Shown here in pieces: positions 9,001 to 17,669 of a DNA stretch of 64,000 bases; positions within the stretch are counted from its first letter, which is position 1; every line of letters starts with the position of its first letter. Source of the DNA: PALG01 sp964495885 (GTDB lineage: Bacteria > Bacteroidota > Bacteroidia > Flavobacteriales > Flavobacteriaceae). The notes under the pieces are model-generated. The model was not told the origin of the DNA and did no database searches. It worked only from the letters and a program-made list of their open reading frames with translations. A program made the position numbers and the translations under genes. The stretch lies in contig CAZBWO010000019.1 of the NCBI GenBank assembly GCA_964495885.1, forward strand, positions 1 to 64,000. The letters are read 5' to 3'.

Positions 9001-10480
9001 CAGAAATACCACCGTGTTTGTGACGAAAGATCGTTTACAAATCAATCCAATTACCATTACCGATACCAAATTTAAGACAACTGCCAATTTTTCGGGCGGA
9101 GTGACCCATACCAATTTCTCGAATTGGGGGCTGGACTTTCAATTAGATACCGATAAGTTTTTAGTGCTTAATACCCCTCCAGATGATGATGAACTATATT
9201 ATGGAACAGCCTTTATTAGTGGCGAATCTACCATTAAGGGACCTGTAGATGAATTAGTGATAGATGTGGTGGCCGCAACAGAGGAAGGAACTAATTTCAA
9301 AATCCCAATTAGTGATGCGGCAAGTATTGGGGATGATTCCTTTATTCGATTTATTTCCCCAGATGAAAAAGAAGCCCGAATTAAAGGGGAAACCTATGTG
9401 GCCGAACAAGTAAAAGGCCTATCTATGAATTTTGAATTGGAGATCAATGAAAAGGCGGAGGTGGAAGTATTGGTAGATCCCGTAAACAAATCAACACTTA
9501 AAGGTCGTGGAGCAGGAATATTATTGCTGGAAATTAACACGCTTGGAAAGTTTAGAATGTGGGGGGATTTCTTGGTAATTGATGGGAAATATGATTTTAA
9601 ATATGGTGGTTTGGTGAATAAAACCATTGATGTAGTGCCTGGCGGAAATATTACATGGGATGGGGAACCCACCAAGGCAAGATTAGACTTAACAGCTCGT
9701 TATGTGGTAGAAAATGTAAATCCGTCTCCCTTATTGGAAACACAAAATTTAAATGCAACCATTGATGTGGAAGTGCTTTTAAACCTTACCGGCGAAATCC
9801 TACAGCCAGATTTAGATTTTGATTTCAATTTCCCAAACGTATCTTCTACGGTAAGGAATGAACTCATAGATCGCTTACGAACCAAGGAACAAAGGGAGAT
9901 ACAGGGAATCTGGTTAGCTGCTACCAATTCATTCCAAGGGCAAGGTGCGGGTCAAACAGCATTGGCTGGAACCTTAGTGGATAGGGTAAATAATTTAGTG
10001 GCTGAAATATTTGCAGATTCAGACGCGAGATTCAAAGTGTTACCCACCATTTCTGCTAGGAGGGTATCTTTAGACCAACAATTGGAGTATCAAGTTGGGG
10101 TAGATTTTTCCTCCAAATTATCAGAACGTATTTTAATTAATGGTAAGGTGGCGGTTCCCGTTGGCGGGGCTAACGAATCCTCTGTCGCAGGGGATATTGA
10201 AGTACAATTGTTGGTAAATGACGATGGAAGTTTGCGCATCAATTTCTTTAACCGTCAAGCTGACATTCAATTTATTGGGGAAGATCTCATTTTTGAACAA
10301 GGAGGAGGGGTTTCTTATTCTGTTGATTTTGACACCATGAAGGAACTCATAAAAAAGCTCTTTAATAAAAATGTAACCCTTGAAGCTATCATTGTTCCAG
10401 ACAATAATGATATTGATCCTAGTCTTCAGGAAAATATCAACAATCAAGGCATTAAGGAGGAAGAACAGGAATTGCCCTAA
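6077..10480 (+). CDS. tamB: TamB-like translocation/assembly module protein
   Basis: 1467 residues from a GTG at 6077. TamB-type proteins are anchored in the inner membrane, span the periplasm as a beta-taco, and work with a BamA-like partner or in lipid transport to the outer membrane. Here a hydrophobic N-terminal segment is followed by a very long beta-rich region and a DUF490/TamB C-terminal domain (about residues 1050-1440), including LDLTARYVVENVNPSP and VSLDQQLEYQVGVDFSSKLS. The GTG start would remove the basic residues KKFIKILKR that precede the membrane segment. The frame is open back to a TAA at 6029 but has no ATG, GTG or TTG there, so a rare ATT or ATC start is possible. It is divergent from tsaD and overlaps ridA tail to tail by 4 bases. 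Confidence 0.9.
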   Translation: MLFLLLVLLVILLSIPAVQTKIAKKVTDNLNETYGTDISIGRLGLNWKGEVDLREVLIRDHHQDTLIYSQYLQTNIQSVQKLIAGNLDFGFLDLTNAKLYVTTYKDEYDDNLTVFTEKFNTGDTTSTEPFQLLTDQVTLNNTHVRVVDQNQEEPLAIELLDIYLDADDFSINGPIIATEINSLSFLESRGLKVEDLSADFTYTETQILLDNLYLATEYSKLEGNASLTFENGMSNFRDSVVIEANFENSKLSTNDLNKFYPEFGENLTIQLDGNLKGTLNDFNFNNANVQFAQSHFRGNFAFKNLFNEQEYLISGVQHDISTNYFDLRRLLPNVIGNDLPEELKSLETFTLRGSSEINGDVLQTNSSLSSALGGAKIDAVLGNITDFQNAYYRGTIKLEKFNLAKLSGTTSLGTIDGNLKVDGRGFSAETVKTQINGVINSIVFEDYNYTNINVSGNLENPLFNGKLSINDPNLKMDFNGLIDVSKEQNHYDFEANIEFAELNKLNLFKRDSVSVFAGTIKMDMDGTTINDAVGTINFSETFYQTAKKDFFFDDFTINSRFEGEERIITINSPDIVNGTIKGKFLIEDIPYLFRNSIGSIYTNYVPVQVTTDQYLTYELDVYNKIVDVFIPELQLGENTRIKGAVYSDESKFQLDFKSPELLLYKNYLGKVNVQLDNDNPLYNAYIAVDSIYTGTYNFTDVNLINKTLKDTLYVQTEFKGGKASKDKFNLSFYHTINPDGNSVVGIKKSKINYQGNDWFLNRSNNNLNKITFDDNFRDIVLDSLTLRHENELIQIAGVKQDSSLLDVEMAFRDVDIGKLLPVVDSLQLKGRINGTLDLKKKGEAYYPSSDIVVRDISMNNIEFGDLNLDIKGNTNLTQYTVNSALINGNVSSFTMNGNINVEEEDPQIDLDVNFSEFNLKAFSPLGADVISNLRGFMNGAVTVDGNYKSPNMNGRLFLLESGLTIPYLNIDFDLARNTTVFVTKDRLQINPITITDTKFKTTANFSGGVTHTNFSNWGLDFQLDTDKFLVLNTPPDDDELYYGTAFISGESTIKGPVDELVIDVVAATEEGTNFKIPISDAASIGDDSFIRFISPDEKEARIKGETYVAEQVKGLSMNFELEINEKAEVEVLVDPVNKSTLKGRGAGILLLEINTLGKFRMWGDFLVIDGKYDFKYGGLVNKTIDVVPGGNITWDGEPTKARLDLTARYVVENVNPSPLLETQNLNATIDVEVLLNLTGEILQPDLDFDFNFPNVSSTVRNELIDRLRTKEQREIQGIWLAATNSFQGQGAGQTALAGTLVDRVNNLVAEIFADSDARFKVLPTISARRVSLDQQLEYQVGVDFSSKLSERILINGKVAVPVGGANESSVAGDIEVQLLVNDDGSLRINFFNRQADIQFIGEDLIFEQGGGVSYSVDFDTMKELIKKLFNKNVTLEAIIVPDNNDIDPSLQENINNQGIKEEEQELP

Positions 10481-10857
10481 CGGCAGGCAATCATTGAGAT
10501 TTCCACATTCACGTATTTGGGAAGGTTCGCAACTTCAACCGTTTCGCGGGCGGGAGCATCTGCTTCGCTAAAATAACTTCCGTAGACCGCATTTACTTTT
10601 GCAAATAAGGCCATGTCACTTAAAAAAATAGATGTTTTAATCACATGGGAAAAATCCATTTCGGCTGCAGCCAAGACTTGTTTCATGTTTTCCATTACTT
10701 GCTTGGTTTCAGCCTCTATAGAGTTCAACACCAATTCACCTGTTTCAGGATGCAATGCTATTTGTCCGGAAGTATAAAGGGTGTTTCCCATTAACACCGC
10801 CTGGCTGTAAGGGCCAATGGGGGCGGGTGCTTTTTCAGTATAAATTATTTTCTTCAT
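10477..10857 (-). CDS. ridA: RidA-family reactive imine/enamine deaminase
   Basis: 126 residues, the standard size. It hydrolyses reactive 2-aminoacrylate and related enamines made by PLP enzymes, in the cytoplasm as a trimer. Family signatures are APAPIGPYSQAV, TSGQIALHPETGEL, the substrate-binding Arg in DAPARETVEVANLP, and VNVEISMIA at the end. The gene follows lptD in the same direction with 11 bases between them, so they probably share a transcript. Confidence 0.96.
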   Translation of the reverse strand: MKKIIYTEKAPAPIGPYSQAVLMGNTLYTSGQIALHPETGELVLNSIEAETKQVMENMKQVLAAAEMDFSHVIKTSIFLSDMALFAKVNAVYGSYFSEADAPARETVEVANLPKYVNVEISMIACR

Positions 10858-10868
10858 GAGGCAAGTTT

Positions 10869-13568
10869 TTATAGTTGTTGGTCTGGAGTTCTACGTTTTT
10901 CATACTTAATATCGCTAAGTATTCCGCTTGATATTCCTATGTAAAAATTCCAACTTGTATTTCGGGCTCCAATGGGAGTCCAATTGAATCGCATCACCCA
11001 GCTTTCCAAATCCCTTTCAAATCCTAATTGCGTCAAAGTAACCCCCTTGTTTGTAAAATCATATCCAGATGAAAGCCTAATTTGCCATCTAGGGGAGAGT
11101 GTCACATTGCTACTGAACATGAGCGATTGAGATGAAATTTCGTTCTGTCGTGCAGTATTATTGTAGGTAATGGTATACGCAAGCCGAAGATCCCAAGGTA
11201 TATCAAAATTATACCAATCTTTGTTGTTGTTTTCTTGCCTTTTTTTATTCTTGGACGTATCCAGTGGAGCACCAACATCACGCACATCTCCGAATAAATC
11301 ATCTGGTCGGCCTCCATTCCGAAAGGTATCACTATCAAAATCATCCTCCTCGTCATCGCCTTCAAAATCCTTGCTTGAAAAGGTATAGTTGAAACTGATG
11401 TTCGCACCAGTAAGCCGGAATAAACTTCCGCCGTTATCAATATTAAATTGATCTATGCGCTGATTATTGTTGTTTAAGGCATAGGGATCTAACCTTCCAT
11501 TAAAGTTGAAGTCCAATTTTTCAATAATAGGAATACCTCCCGTAAAGGAAATAGGGTCTATTTTCAAGGAATCCCTACTGAAACTATATCCAGAATTGAA
11601 ATTAAGGTTGTTTAGTAGCGTAAGCTTTTTGGCTTCGGTGGCCGTAGTGTCCGGATTTCTAACCTTCGCTTCCAAAGTATTACTTACAGAAAAGCTAAGC
11701 GCACTTGAATACGTCTGGGATGGTGCACCATACAAGGTATTTTCGAAGCGGGAATACTCAATGATTTCCTGATTAATCTCGGGATCTGCCGTAGGGATTG
11801 CAATTTGATCATAGTATTGGTCAAATCCCGGACTAATATTATAACTCACCGAAGGCCTAACCACATGCCGCAATGCCTCAATTTTCTTACCCTTCCCGAA
11901 GTTGAAAGTTCCATAAATCGTAGTACCCAAACTTGCATTGAATCCGTAGGTTAAGTACCTGTCAAAACCCCTAATGGTGTCCCGCACCACAGTTTCTTCT
12001 ACTGCATCATACTGTTGTCGTGTGGTGTTTCCCGTCCACGTTTCCCGTAAATTGGTTCCCATGGTCACACTTAAATAATTTAAGGCCTTAAAGTTGGTGC
12101 TGATAGGAATGGAGTGCCTAGCACCCATAATGGCAGAATCAAACATTTCACTTTTAAAGAAGAGCGAGTCTGTTGTTTGTATTCTATTTTCGGCAGTCAC
12201 ATCATATTGAAAGTTGATATTTTGTAAGGCTCCTTTTTTACTTCCGTTTTTTGGAGCAAAAGGAAAAATTCTGGAAACACTCCCGTTGAAATTAGGAAGG
12301 GACATATTAATGGCCTGCGTTTGGGTGTTTTGGGTGTGGGTAGCCGCTACTGAAAATTGTATCGCTGGTTCTGTTTCAAAGTTTTTGGAATAGGAAACGG
12401 AAGAACTTAATGTGTTTACCAACTGACTCGCATTATTGGTTTGGTTGATGGATCGTTGCAAATAGCGGCTACTTCCCAAGTTTACAGACGCACTGAAACG
12501 TGAACTAGGACTCGCTTTTTGGTCTTGGTTATGACTCCAGCGTATGTTGTACAATGAAGACTGACTAAAGCCCGGAAAGCCCCTTTCTTCATTAATCAAG
12601 CTCTCCAGTCGAACACTAAACGTTCCTCTGAATTTATACCGAAGTGCATAATTGCTATCAAATCGCAATCCGTAGCTTCCATTGGTATAATAATCGCCCA
12701 ACACCGTAAGGTCTACATAATCACTAATATTGAAATAGTACCCCCCATTTTGGAAGAAGAATCCACGATCGTTATTTTCCCCAATGTTAGGAATGATAAA
12801 ACCGGATGCTCGGTCTTCGGTGAGCGGGAAGAAAGCGAATGGAAGCCCAATAGGAGTAGGGACATCTGCAATGTACATATTGGTAAGTCCTGTGACTACT
12901 TTCTTTCTGGGGACAAATTTGGCTTTTCTGGTGTAGAAATAATATTCGGGATCTTCAATATTGGTGGAAGTAGTGAACTTTACATTCCGAAGAAAATACA
13001 CAGAATCATTTTCCTTTTTAGTAATTTCCGAAAGAACATTCATTTCATTTTGAAATGTTCGGGAATTGTAGACCAGTGCTTTCTTGGTGTCAAAGTTAAA
13101 TCGGATAGAATCAGGCTCCACCTCATTATTTCCCTGTACAAACAGTGGACGTTGGGTGTAGCTTCCGGCACTATCTATTCCCTTCGCATAGACCTCATTT
13201 TTGTTGTAATCCAGAATGATTAGACCTGCATCAATACGGTAATCCTCATAAATTACGTAGGCCTTGTTGTACATATAGACCTTGTTATTTTTACGGTCTA
13301 AGAATACATAGTCGTCTCCGTAGTAATCTACAATATCTGTAAGGTATTCTTCTTTAGGGGCAATACTGTCAACCTTAACCGTATCAACTACTGCAGCATT
13401 GATTTCGGGTTTTACCAACAAACTATCCTGAAGCTTCACAACCGTCGTATCTTCCTTAGCTGGAAGAACTACTGTTTCCTTTGGAGGTGGGTCTTGGGCA
13501 AAGATTCCCGCACTGCAAAAAAATAGCAGCCAAAACCATAAAAAAGTAGATTTTATTATCTGTTGCAA
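10869..13568 (-). CDS. lptD: LptD-like outer-membrane LPS assembly protein
   Basis: 899 residues from a TTG at 13568, chosen because it gives a proper signal peptide (LQQIIKSTFLWFWLLFFC..GIFAQ). A longer frame to 13733 adds 55 residues of unlikely sequence and overlaps the divergent gene's promoter region. After a low-complexity linker the OstA-like periplasmic part runs from about YVFLDRKNNKVYMYNKAYVI to MYIADVPTPIGLPFAFFPLTEDRASGFIIP. The rest is a long barrel with alternating strands and Asp-rich loops (DDEEDDFDSD). It inserts LPS into the outer leaflet with LptE. Its signal peptide and structure suit the outer membrane. It is co-directional with ridA. Confidence 0.9.
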   Translation of the reverse strand: MQQIIKSTFLWFWLLFFCSAGIFAQDPPPKETVVLPAKEDTTVVKLQDSLLVKPEINAAVVDTVKVDSIAPKEEYLTDIVDYYGDDYVFLDRKNNKVYMYNKAYVIYEDYRIDAGLIILDYNKNEVYAKGIDSAGSYTQRPLFVQGNNEVEPDSIRFNFDTKKALVYNSRTFQNEMNVLSEITKKENDSVYFLRNVKFTTSTNIEDPEYYFYTRKAKFVPRKKVVTGLTNMYIADVPTPIGLPFAFFPLTEDRASGFIIPNIGENNDRGFFFQNGGYYFNISDYVDLTVLGDYYTNGSYGLRFDSNYALRYKFRGTFSVRLESLINEERGFPGFSQSSLYNIRWSHNQDQKASPSSRFSASVNLGSSRYLQRSINQTNNASQLVNTLSSSVSYSKNFETEPAIQFSVAATHTQNTQTQAINMSLPNFNGSVSRIFPFAPKNGSKKGALQNINFQYDVTAENRIQTTDSLFFKSEMFDSAIMGARHSIPISTNFKALNYLSVTMGTNLRETWTGNTTRQQYDAVEETVVRDTIRGFDRYLTYGFNASLGTTIYGTFNFGKGKKIEALRHVVRPSVSYNISPGFDQYYDQIAIPTADPEINQEIIEYSRFENTLYGAPSQTYSSALSFSVSNTLEAKVRNPDTTATEAKKLTLLNNLNFNSGYSFSRDSLKIDPISFTGGIPIIEKLDFNFNGRLDPYALNNNNQRIDQFNIDNGGSLFRLTGANISFNYTFSSKDFEGDDEEDDFDSDTFRNGGRPDDLFGDVRDVGAPLDTSKNKKRQENNNKDWYNFDIPWDLRLAYTITYNNTARQNEISSQSLMFSSNVTLSPRWQIRLSSGYDFTNKGVTLTQLGFERDLESWVMRFNWTPIGARNTSWNFYIGISSGILSDIKYEKRRTPDQQL

Positions 13569-13670
13569 TGCGTTGCAGCGGTTTACGGTGAACAACTTTT
13601 TAATAAGTTCCCAAAAACACAAGCCTTCGCAAACACTATGATTTTTAAATTGGCTTAGTTTTTGAAACCC

Positions 13671-13678
13671 CAAAATTA
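13671..13678 (-). promoter_or_regulatory. Candidate -7 box TAATTTTG for lptD
   Basis: Matches TAnnTTTG on the minus strand about 100 bases before the TTG start of lptD, within the divergent lptD/amidase gap. No good TTG -33 element is seen at the usual spacing. Confidence 0.35.
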
Positions 13679-13750
13679 CATATATTTTTTTGGTTCGTTT
13701 TGAAAACACAAAATTTAAAATATCCCCAAACACCGAACGTTATTTATTGT

Positions 13751-14872
13751 ATGAAAATAGTACTGTTTAGTTTTATCCTCACTTTCACTTCATTTTTGCC
13801 CTTGGCACAAAATGCAGTCCGCAACAATGATACCACAAAACCCTTTGTAGTGGTATTGGATGCAGGACATGGTGGGCATGATAGCGGTAACCTAGGAAAC
13901 GGCTACAAAGAAAAGGATATTGCCCTAAAAATTGTCTTGGAAGTAGGTAAAATCCTTAAAAAGGAATCCCAGCTTAAAATAATTTATACTCGTGATGACG
14001 ACACCTTTGTAAACCTAAGCGAGCGTGGGGCCATAGCCAATAGGGCAGATGCAGACTTATTTGTTTCGGTTCATTGTAACGCACACAATTCGCAAGCCTA
14101 TGGTACCGAGACTTTTGTACTAGGGCTACATGCCAACAAGCGAAACCTTGAAGTTGCAAAAAAAGAAAATGAGGTAATCTTCCTGGAAGAAAACTATGAA
14201 GAAAACTATGCAGGTTATGATCCCAATAACCCAGCATCATTTATTGGCCTCACATTGATGCAAGAAGAATACCTGGACCAAAGTATCATGTTGGCAGGTT
14301 TGGTGCAAAACAACTTTACCCATAGACTAAAACGTAAAGACCGAAGTGTAAAGCAAGCAGGATTTATTGTGTTACATCAAAGCTATATGCCCAGCGTGCT
14401 CATTGAAACTGGTTTTTTAACCAACAACAAAGAAGGTGCATATCTCAATTCCAAAAAAGGACAGAAAGAGATGGCAGAGTCTATTGCAGATGCGATCATT
14501 GCCTATCGGAAAAATCTTAGCTTGGCTACCGTAAACTCTCAAAATCCAACCATTACGGAAGAAGAAATAAACGAAGCTATTGAAACCACAGAAACTAAAA
14601 TCTATGACGGGATTACTTTTAAAGTTCAACTAGCGGCTAGCAGCAAAAAAATTGATCCAAAACCTTATAATTTTAAAGGATTAAAAGAAGTTTCAAGGAC
14701 CCAAGAAGGGGAGTTTTATAAATATTTTTATGGAGAAACTTCAGATTACAATAAAATACAATTAATGAAGACCTTTGCAAGTGAAAAGGGATATCCTTCT
14801 TGCTTTGTGGTAGCGTATCGCGATGGAAAACGTGTAAAGCTTTCCGAAGTACTAAGTGAAGATGACCAATAA
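13751..14872 (+). CDS. N-acetylmuramoyl-L-alanine amidase (AmiC type)
   Basis: 373 residues from ATG at 13751, which starts the signal peptide MKIVLFSFILTFTSFLPLAQ; an ATG 17 codons upstream would bury it. The Amidase_3 domain (about 30-255) shows zinc-ligand motifs VVLDAGHGGHDSGNLG with the KEKDIAL follow-up, VSVHCNAHN, and SVLIETGFLTN holding the catalytic Glu. It cleaves the amide bond between N-acetylmuramate and the peptide stem, usually at cell separation. The C-terminal 100 residues (ITFKVQLAASSKKIDPKPYNF to the end) look like a SPOR-type peptidoglycan-binding module. It is divergent from lptD. Confidence 0.93.
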   Translation: MKIVLFSFILTFTSFLPLAQNAVRNNDTTKPFVVVLDAGHGGHDSGNLGNGYKEKDIALKIVLEVGKILKKESQLKIIYTRDDDTFVNLSERGAIANRADADLFVSVHCNAHNSQAYGTETFVLGLHANKRNLEVAKKENEVIFLEENYEENYAGYDPNNPASFIGLTLMQEEYLDQSIMLAGLVQNNFTHRLKRKDRSVKQAGFIVLHQSYMPSVLIETGFLTNNKEGAYLNSKKGQKEMAESIADAIIAYRKNLSLATVNSQNPTITEEEINEAIETTETKIYDGITFKVQLAASSKKIDPKPYNFKGLKEVSRTQEGEFYKYFYGETSDYNKIQLMKTFASEKGYPSCFVVAYRDGKRVKLSEVLSEDDQ

Positions 14873-14919
14873 GTTCCCGTTAAATTTATAATTTCATCCC
14901 TTGAACGGATATTTATTTC

Positions 14920-14927
14920 TAAATTTG
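14920..14927 (+). promoter_or_regulatory. Candidate -7 box TAAATTTG for the mlaD operon
   Basis: Perfect TAnnTTTG, with a TTG at 14901-14903 sixteen bases upstream, and about 23 bases before the TTG start of the MlaD-type gene. It lies in the gap after the amidase gene, so the MlaD-type gene can be transcribed independently. Confidence 0.45.
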
Positions 14928-14950
14928 TTGAAATTCAAAAAACCAACCTA

Positions 14951-15907
14951 TTGAAACTTTCAAAAGAAGTTAAAACCGGAATCTTCGCGCTTGTTTCCAT
15001 CATTCTTTTCATTTTAGGGTATAATTTCCTTAAAGGAAAAGAACTGTTGAGCACAGATGATGTCTATTTCGTGAAATATGAGAATGTTTCAGGATTAGAC
15101 GTAGGAGCGCCTGTTACCGTGAATGGAATGCAGGTTGGAAAAGTTAAAAACATCAAGTTAAGCACCAATACCGGTGGAAAAGTGATTGTGAGTTTTATCA
15201 TAGATAAAGACTTTCAGTTTTCAAAGAAAAGCATTGTAAAGATTTATAGCCCTGGTTTCATTAGCGGAAATAACTTGGCCATTCTACCAGATTATACCAC
15301 CAATGAAATGGCACAATCCAATGATACGCTTATGGGCGATGTGGAAGTTGGAATGATTGATGGCTTGTTGAATAAATTCAGTCCTATTGAAAAAAGCTTG
15401 TTGTCCACCCTGGAAAAGCTGGATAGTGTTTTGCTGAACATCAATGAGGTGATGGATGAAAAGACCAAAAAGAACCTTCGGGAAAGCATTGCCAACTTAA
15501 ATTCCACCATGAGTTCCTTTAACGGTGCTGCATCCAAATTTAATTCCCTGCTTGCGGAAAATGAAGAAAATCTCAATAACACGTTTTCCAATTTAGATAC
15601 AACTACAGAAAATTTTGCCAGATTTTCAGATTCCCTTGCACAGATTGAAACGGGGAAAATGATGAAGGACTTGCAAAATAGCATTGAAAAATTCAACAAT
15701 ATTGCGACACAGATTGAAAGCGGGGAAGGAAGTGTTGGCAAATTATTGAAGGATGAAAAATTATATGATAATTTAGAAGGCGCCGCTTCACAGTTAGAGC
15801 AGTTGTTACAGGATATGAAGTTGAACCCAAAGCGTTATGTGCATTTTTCCCTTTTCGGAAAACGACCAAAACCGTATGACCCTCCGCAAGAGGTAAATGA
15901 AAAATAA
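14951..15907 (+). CDS. MlaD-type (MCE domain) lipid-transport protein
   Basis: 318 residues from a TTG start. One N-terminal membrane helix (about 9-25) is followed by an MCE domain (about 35-115: YFVKYENVSGLDVGAPVTVN, GMQVGKVKNIKL, FISGNNLAILPD). The rest is a long alpha-helical, coiled-coil-like tail (SILNINEVMDEKTKKNLRES-like heptads) resembling the needle-forming part of MCE proteins. Such proteins are the substrate-binding subunit of ABC systems moving phospholipid between membranes. The permease and ATPase are not in this window. Its stop overlaps the next start by one base, but the next gene is an Fe-S protein, so functional linkage is uncertain. Confidence 0.9.
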   Translation: MKLSKEVKTGIFALVSIILFILGYNFLKGKELLSTDDVYFVKYENVSGLDVGAPVTVNGMQVGKVKNIKLSTNTGGKVIVSFIIDKDFQFSKKSIVKIYSPGFISGNNLAILPDYTTNEMAQSNDTLMGDVEVGMIDGLLNKFSPIEKSLLSTLEKLDSVLLNINEVMDEKTKKNLRESIANLNSTMSSFNGAASKFNSLLAENEENLNNTFSNLDTTTENFARFSDSLAQIETGKMMKDLQNSIEKFNNIATQIESGEGSVGKLLKDEKLYDNLEGAASQLEQLLQDMKLNPKRYVHFSLFGKRPKPYDPPQEVNEK

Positions 15908-17211
15908 TGATGGAGTACATTCCAAACATATTGTTTTTATTGGCCTTAATAGCGGGCATAGGATATTTCACCAGAAACATCCGAAAGGTTATCCGTAATG
16001 TTAAATTAGGGCGTGAAGTAGATGCTTCAGATCACAAAAAACAGCGTTGGAGCAATGTCATACGTATCGCTATGGGGCAATCCAAAATGGTGGTTCGTCC
16101 AATTGCAGGCTTACTGCACATCATTGTGTATGTTGGTTTTATTATCATTAACATTGAAGTGCTGGAAATCATTATTGACGGACTTGCAGGCACACACCGC
16201 ATTTTTTCATTTATGGGCGGTTTCTATGGCTTTTTGATTGGAAGCTTTGAAATTCTTGCCGTTTTGGTATTTGTTTCGGTGATTGTTTTTTGGCTACGCC
16301 GAAATGCCCTAAAATTGAAGCGGTTCTGGAAACCCGAAATGAAAGGGTGGCCTAAAAAAGATGCCGATTTCATTCTATATTTCGAAATGGTATTGATGGG
16401 CTTATTCCTTGTGATGAACGCCACAGACATTCACTTTCAGGAGATGAACCAAGGAAATGTTATTTCCAAGTATATTGCTGCTTGGTTTTCAAATACGCCC
16501 GAAAGCACATTACATATCATAGAGCGTACAGCTTGGTGGCTGCATATTTTAGGGATTTTGGTATTTCTTAATTATTTGTATTTCAGTAAGCATTTGCACA
16601 TTCTTTTGGCATTTCCCAATGTGTATTACGGAAGGGTTACCCCAAAAGGTAAATTCCGGAACTTGGAATCGGTGACTAAAGAGGTACAGCTTATGATGGA
16701 TCCCAGTGCAGATCCTTATGCAGCTCCAGCCGAAGGAGAAGCTCCCCCTGAAAAATTTGGAGCTAGTGATGTAATGGATCTTTCCACTACCCAATTACTC
16801 AATGCATACACCTGTACTGAATGTGGTCGTTGTACCAGTGAGTGCCCAGCCAATCAAACGGGAAAGAAACTTTCCCCTAGAAAAATTATGATGGACACCC
16901 GTGATCGTCTGCAGGAAGTGGGTGCCATAATTGATAAACAAGGAAGTTTTCAGCCTGATGGTAAACAATTGTTGGACGATTATATTTCCAGGGAAGAATT
17001 ATGGGCATGTACGACCTGCAATGCCTGTGTTGAGGCATGTCCTGTAAGTATTGATCCACTATCGATCATTATGGATATGCGACAATATCTCGTCATGGAG
17101 CAATCTGCTGCGCCAAACGAATTGAATATTACCATGACCAATATAGAAAACAATGCAGCACCATGGCCCTTCAATCAGATGGACCGTGCAAATTGGATAA
17201 ATGAATTATAA
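15907..17211 (+). CDS. Membrane (Fe-S)-binding protein, heterodisulfide-reductase E/C-like
   Basis: 434 residues. The N-terminal half has about five membrane helices resembling the nitrate-reductase gamma / HdrE cytochrome b type, with several His residues that could bind haem. The C-terminal part has two 4Fe-4S motifs, CTECGRCTSECP and CTTCNACVEACP. Together with the CCG-domain protein two genes downstream it resembles a membrane-bound electron-transfer pair of the HdrCE/HdrB or GlpC/LldE kind. The electron donor is unknown. Start ATG overlaps the upstream stop by 1 base; a second ATG follows immediately. Confidence 0.88.
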   Translation: MMEYIPNILFLLALIAGIGYFTRNIRKVIRNVKLGREVDASDHKKQRWSNVIRIAMGQSKMVVRPIAGLLHIIVYVGFIIINIEVLEIIIDGLAGTHRIFSFMGGFYGFLIGSFEILAVLVFVSVIVFWLRRNALKLKRFWKPEMKGWPKKDADFILYFEMVLMGLFLVMNATDIHFQEMNQGNVISKYIAAWFSNTPESTLHIIERTAWWLHILGILVFLNYLYFSKHLHILLAFPNVYYGRVTPKGKFRNLESVTKEVQLMMDPSADPYAAPAEGEAPPEKFGASDVMDLSTTQLLNAYTCTECGRCTSECPANQTGKKLSPRKIMMDTRDRLQEVGAIIDKQGSFQPDGKQLLDDYISREELWACTTCNACVEACPVSIDPLSIIMDMRQYLVMEQSAAPNELNITMTNIENNAAPWPFNQMDRANWINEL

Positions 17212-17230
17212 TTTTTTGAAGTTAGATTAA

Positions 17231-17665
17231 ATGAAAAAAGAAGAAGTTGAAAAGCTATTGCATGATAAAGTAGAGCAGGGAGAACATGTAAGCCCAGTAC
17301 TTCCCAAAGGCATTAAGAACTATCTAATTGATATAGATGGAACGATTTGCGATGATATCCCTAATGAGGAGCCAGAACGAATGGCAACGGCAAAGGTTTA
17401 TCCAGACGCCCTTAAAACCTTAAATAAGTGGTATGATGAGGGACATGTTATTTGTTTTTTCACCTCCAGAACAGAAGACCACAGGGCAGTAACTGAACAA
17501 TGGCTGGAAGAAAACGGATTTAATTACCACTCCCTTCTTATGGGAAAACCCAGAGGCGGAAACTATCACTGGATTGATAACCACTTGGTGAAGGCAACCC
17601 GTTACAAAGGAAAGTTTACAGACTTGGTAGACAAAGAAGTTACTATTCAGGTTTTTAAAGATTAA
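17231..17665 (+). CDS. HAD-superfamily small phosphatase
   Basis: 144 residues. HAD motif I is YLIDIDGTICDD (nucleophile Asp34 and acid/base Asp36), motif II is CFFTSRTEDH, and the late motifs are GKPRGGNYHWIDN. There is no cap domain of any size, so it probably acts on a large or exposed phosphorylated substrate, which cannot be identified. Relatives in flavobacteria are often labelled phosphoheptose isomerase, but no SIS domain is visible. It sits between two Fe-S proteins, 4 bases before the next gene, so all three are co-transcribed. Confidence 0.85.
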   Translation: MKKEEVEKLLHDKVEQGEHVSPVLPKGIKNYLIDIDGTICDDIPNEEPERMATAKVYPDALKTLNKWYDEGHVICFFTSRTEDHRAVTEQWLEENGFNYHSLLMGKPRGGNYHWIDNHLVKATRYKGKFTDLVDKEVTIQVFKD

Positions 17666-17669
17666 TTGT

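Noticed and set aside
13569..13733. 55-residue N-terminal extension of LptD
   Set aside because: It places the signal peptide far inside the protein and overlaps the divergent promoter region.
17231..17665. Phosphoheptose isomerase
   Set aside because: HAD motifs are present and no SIS domain is seen.
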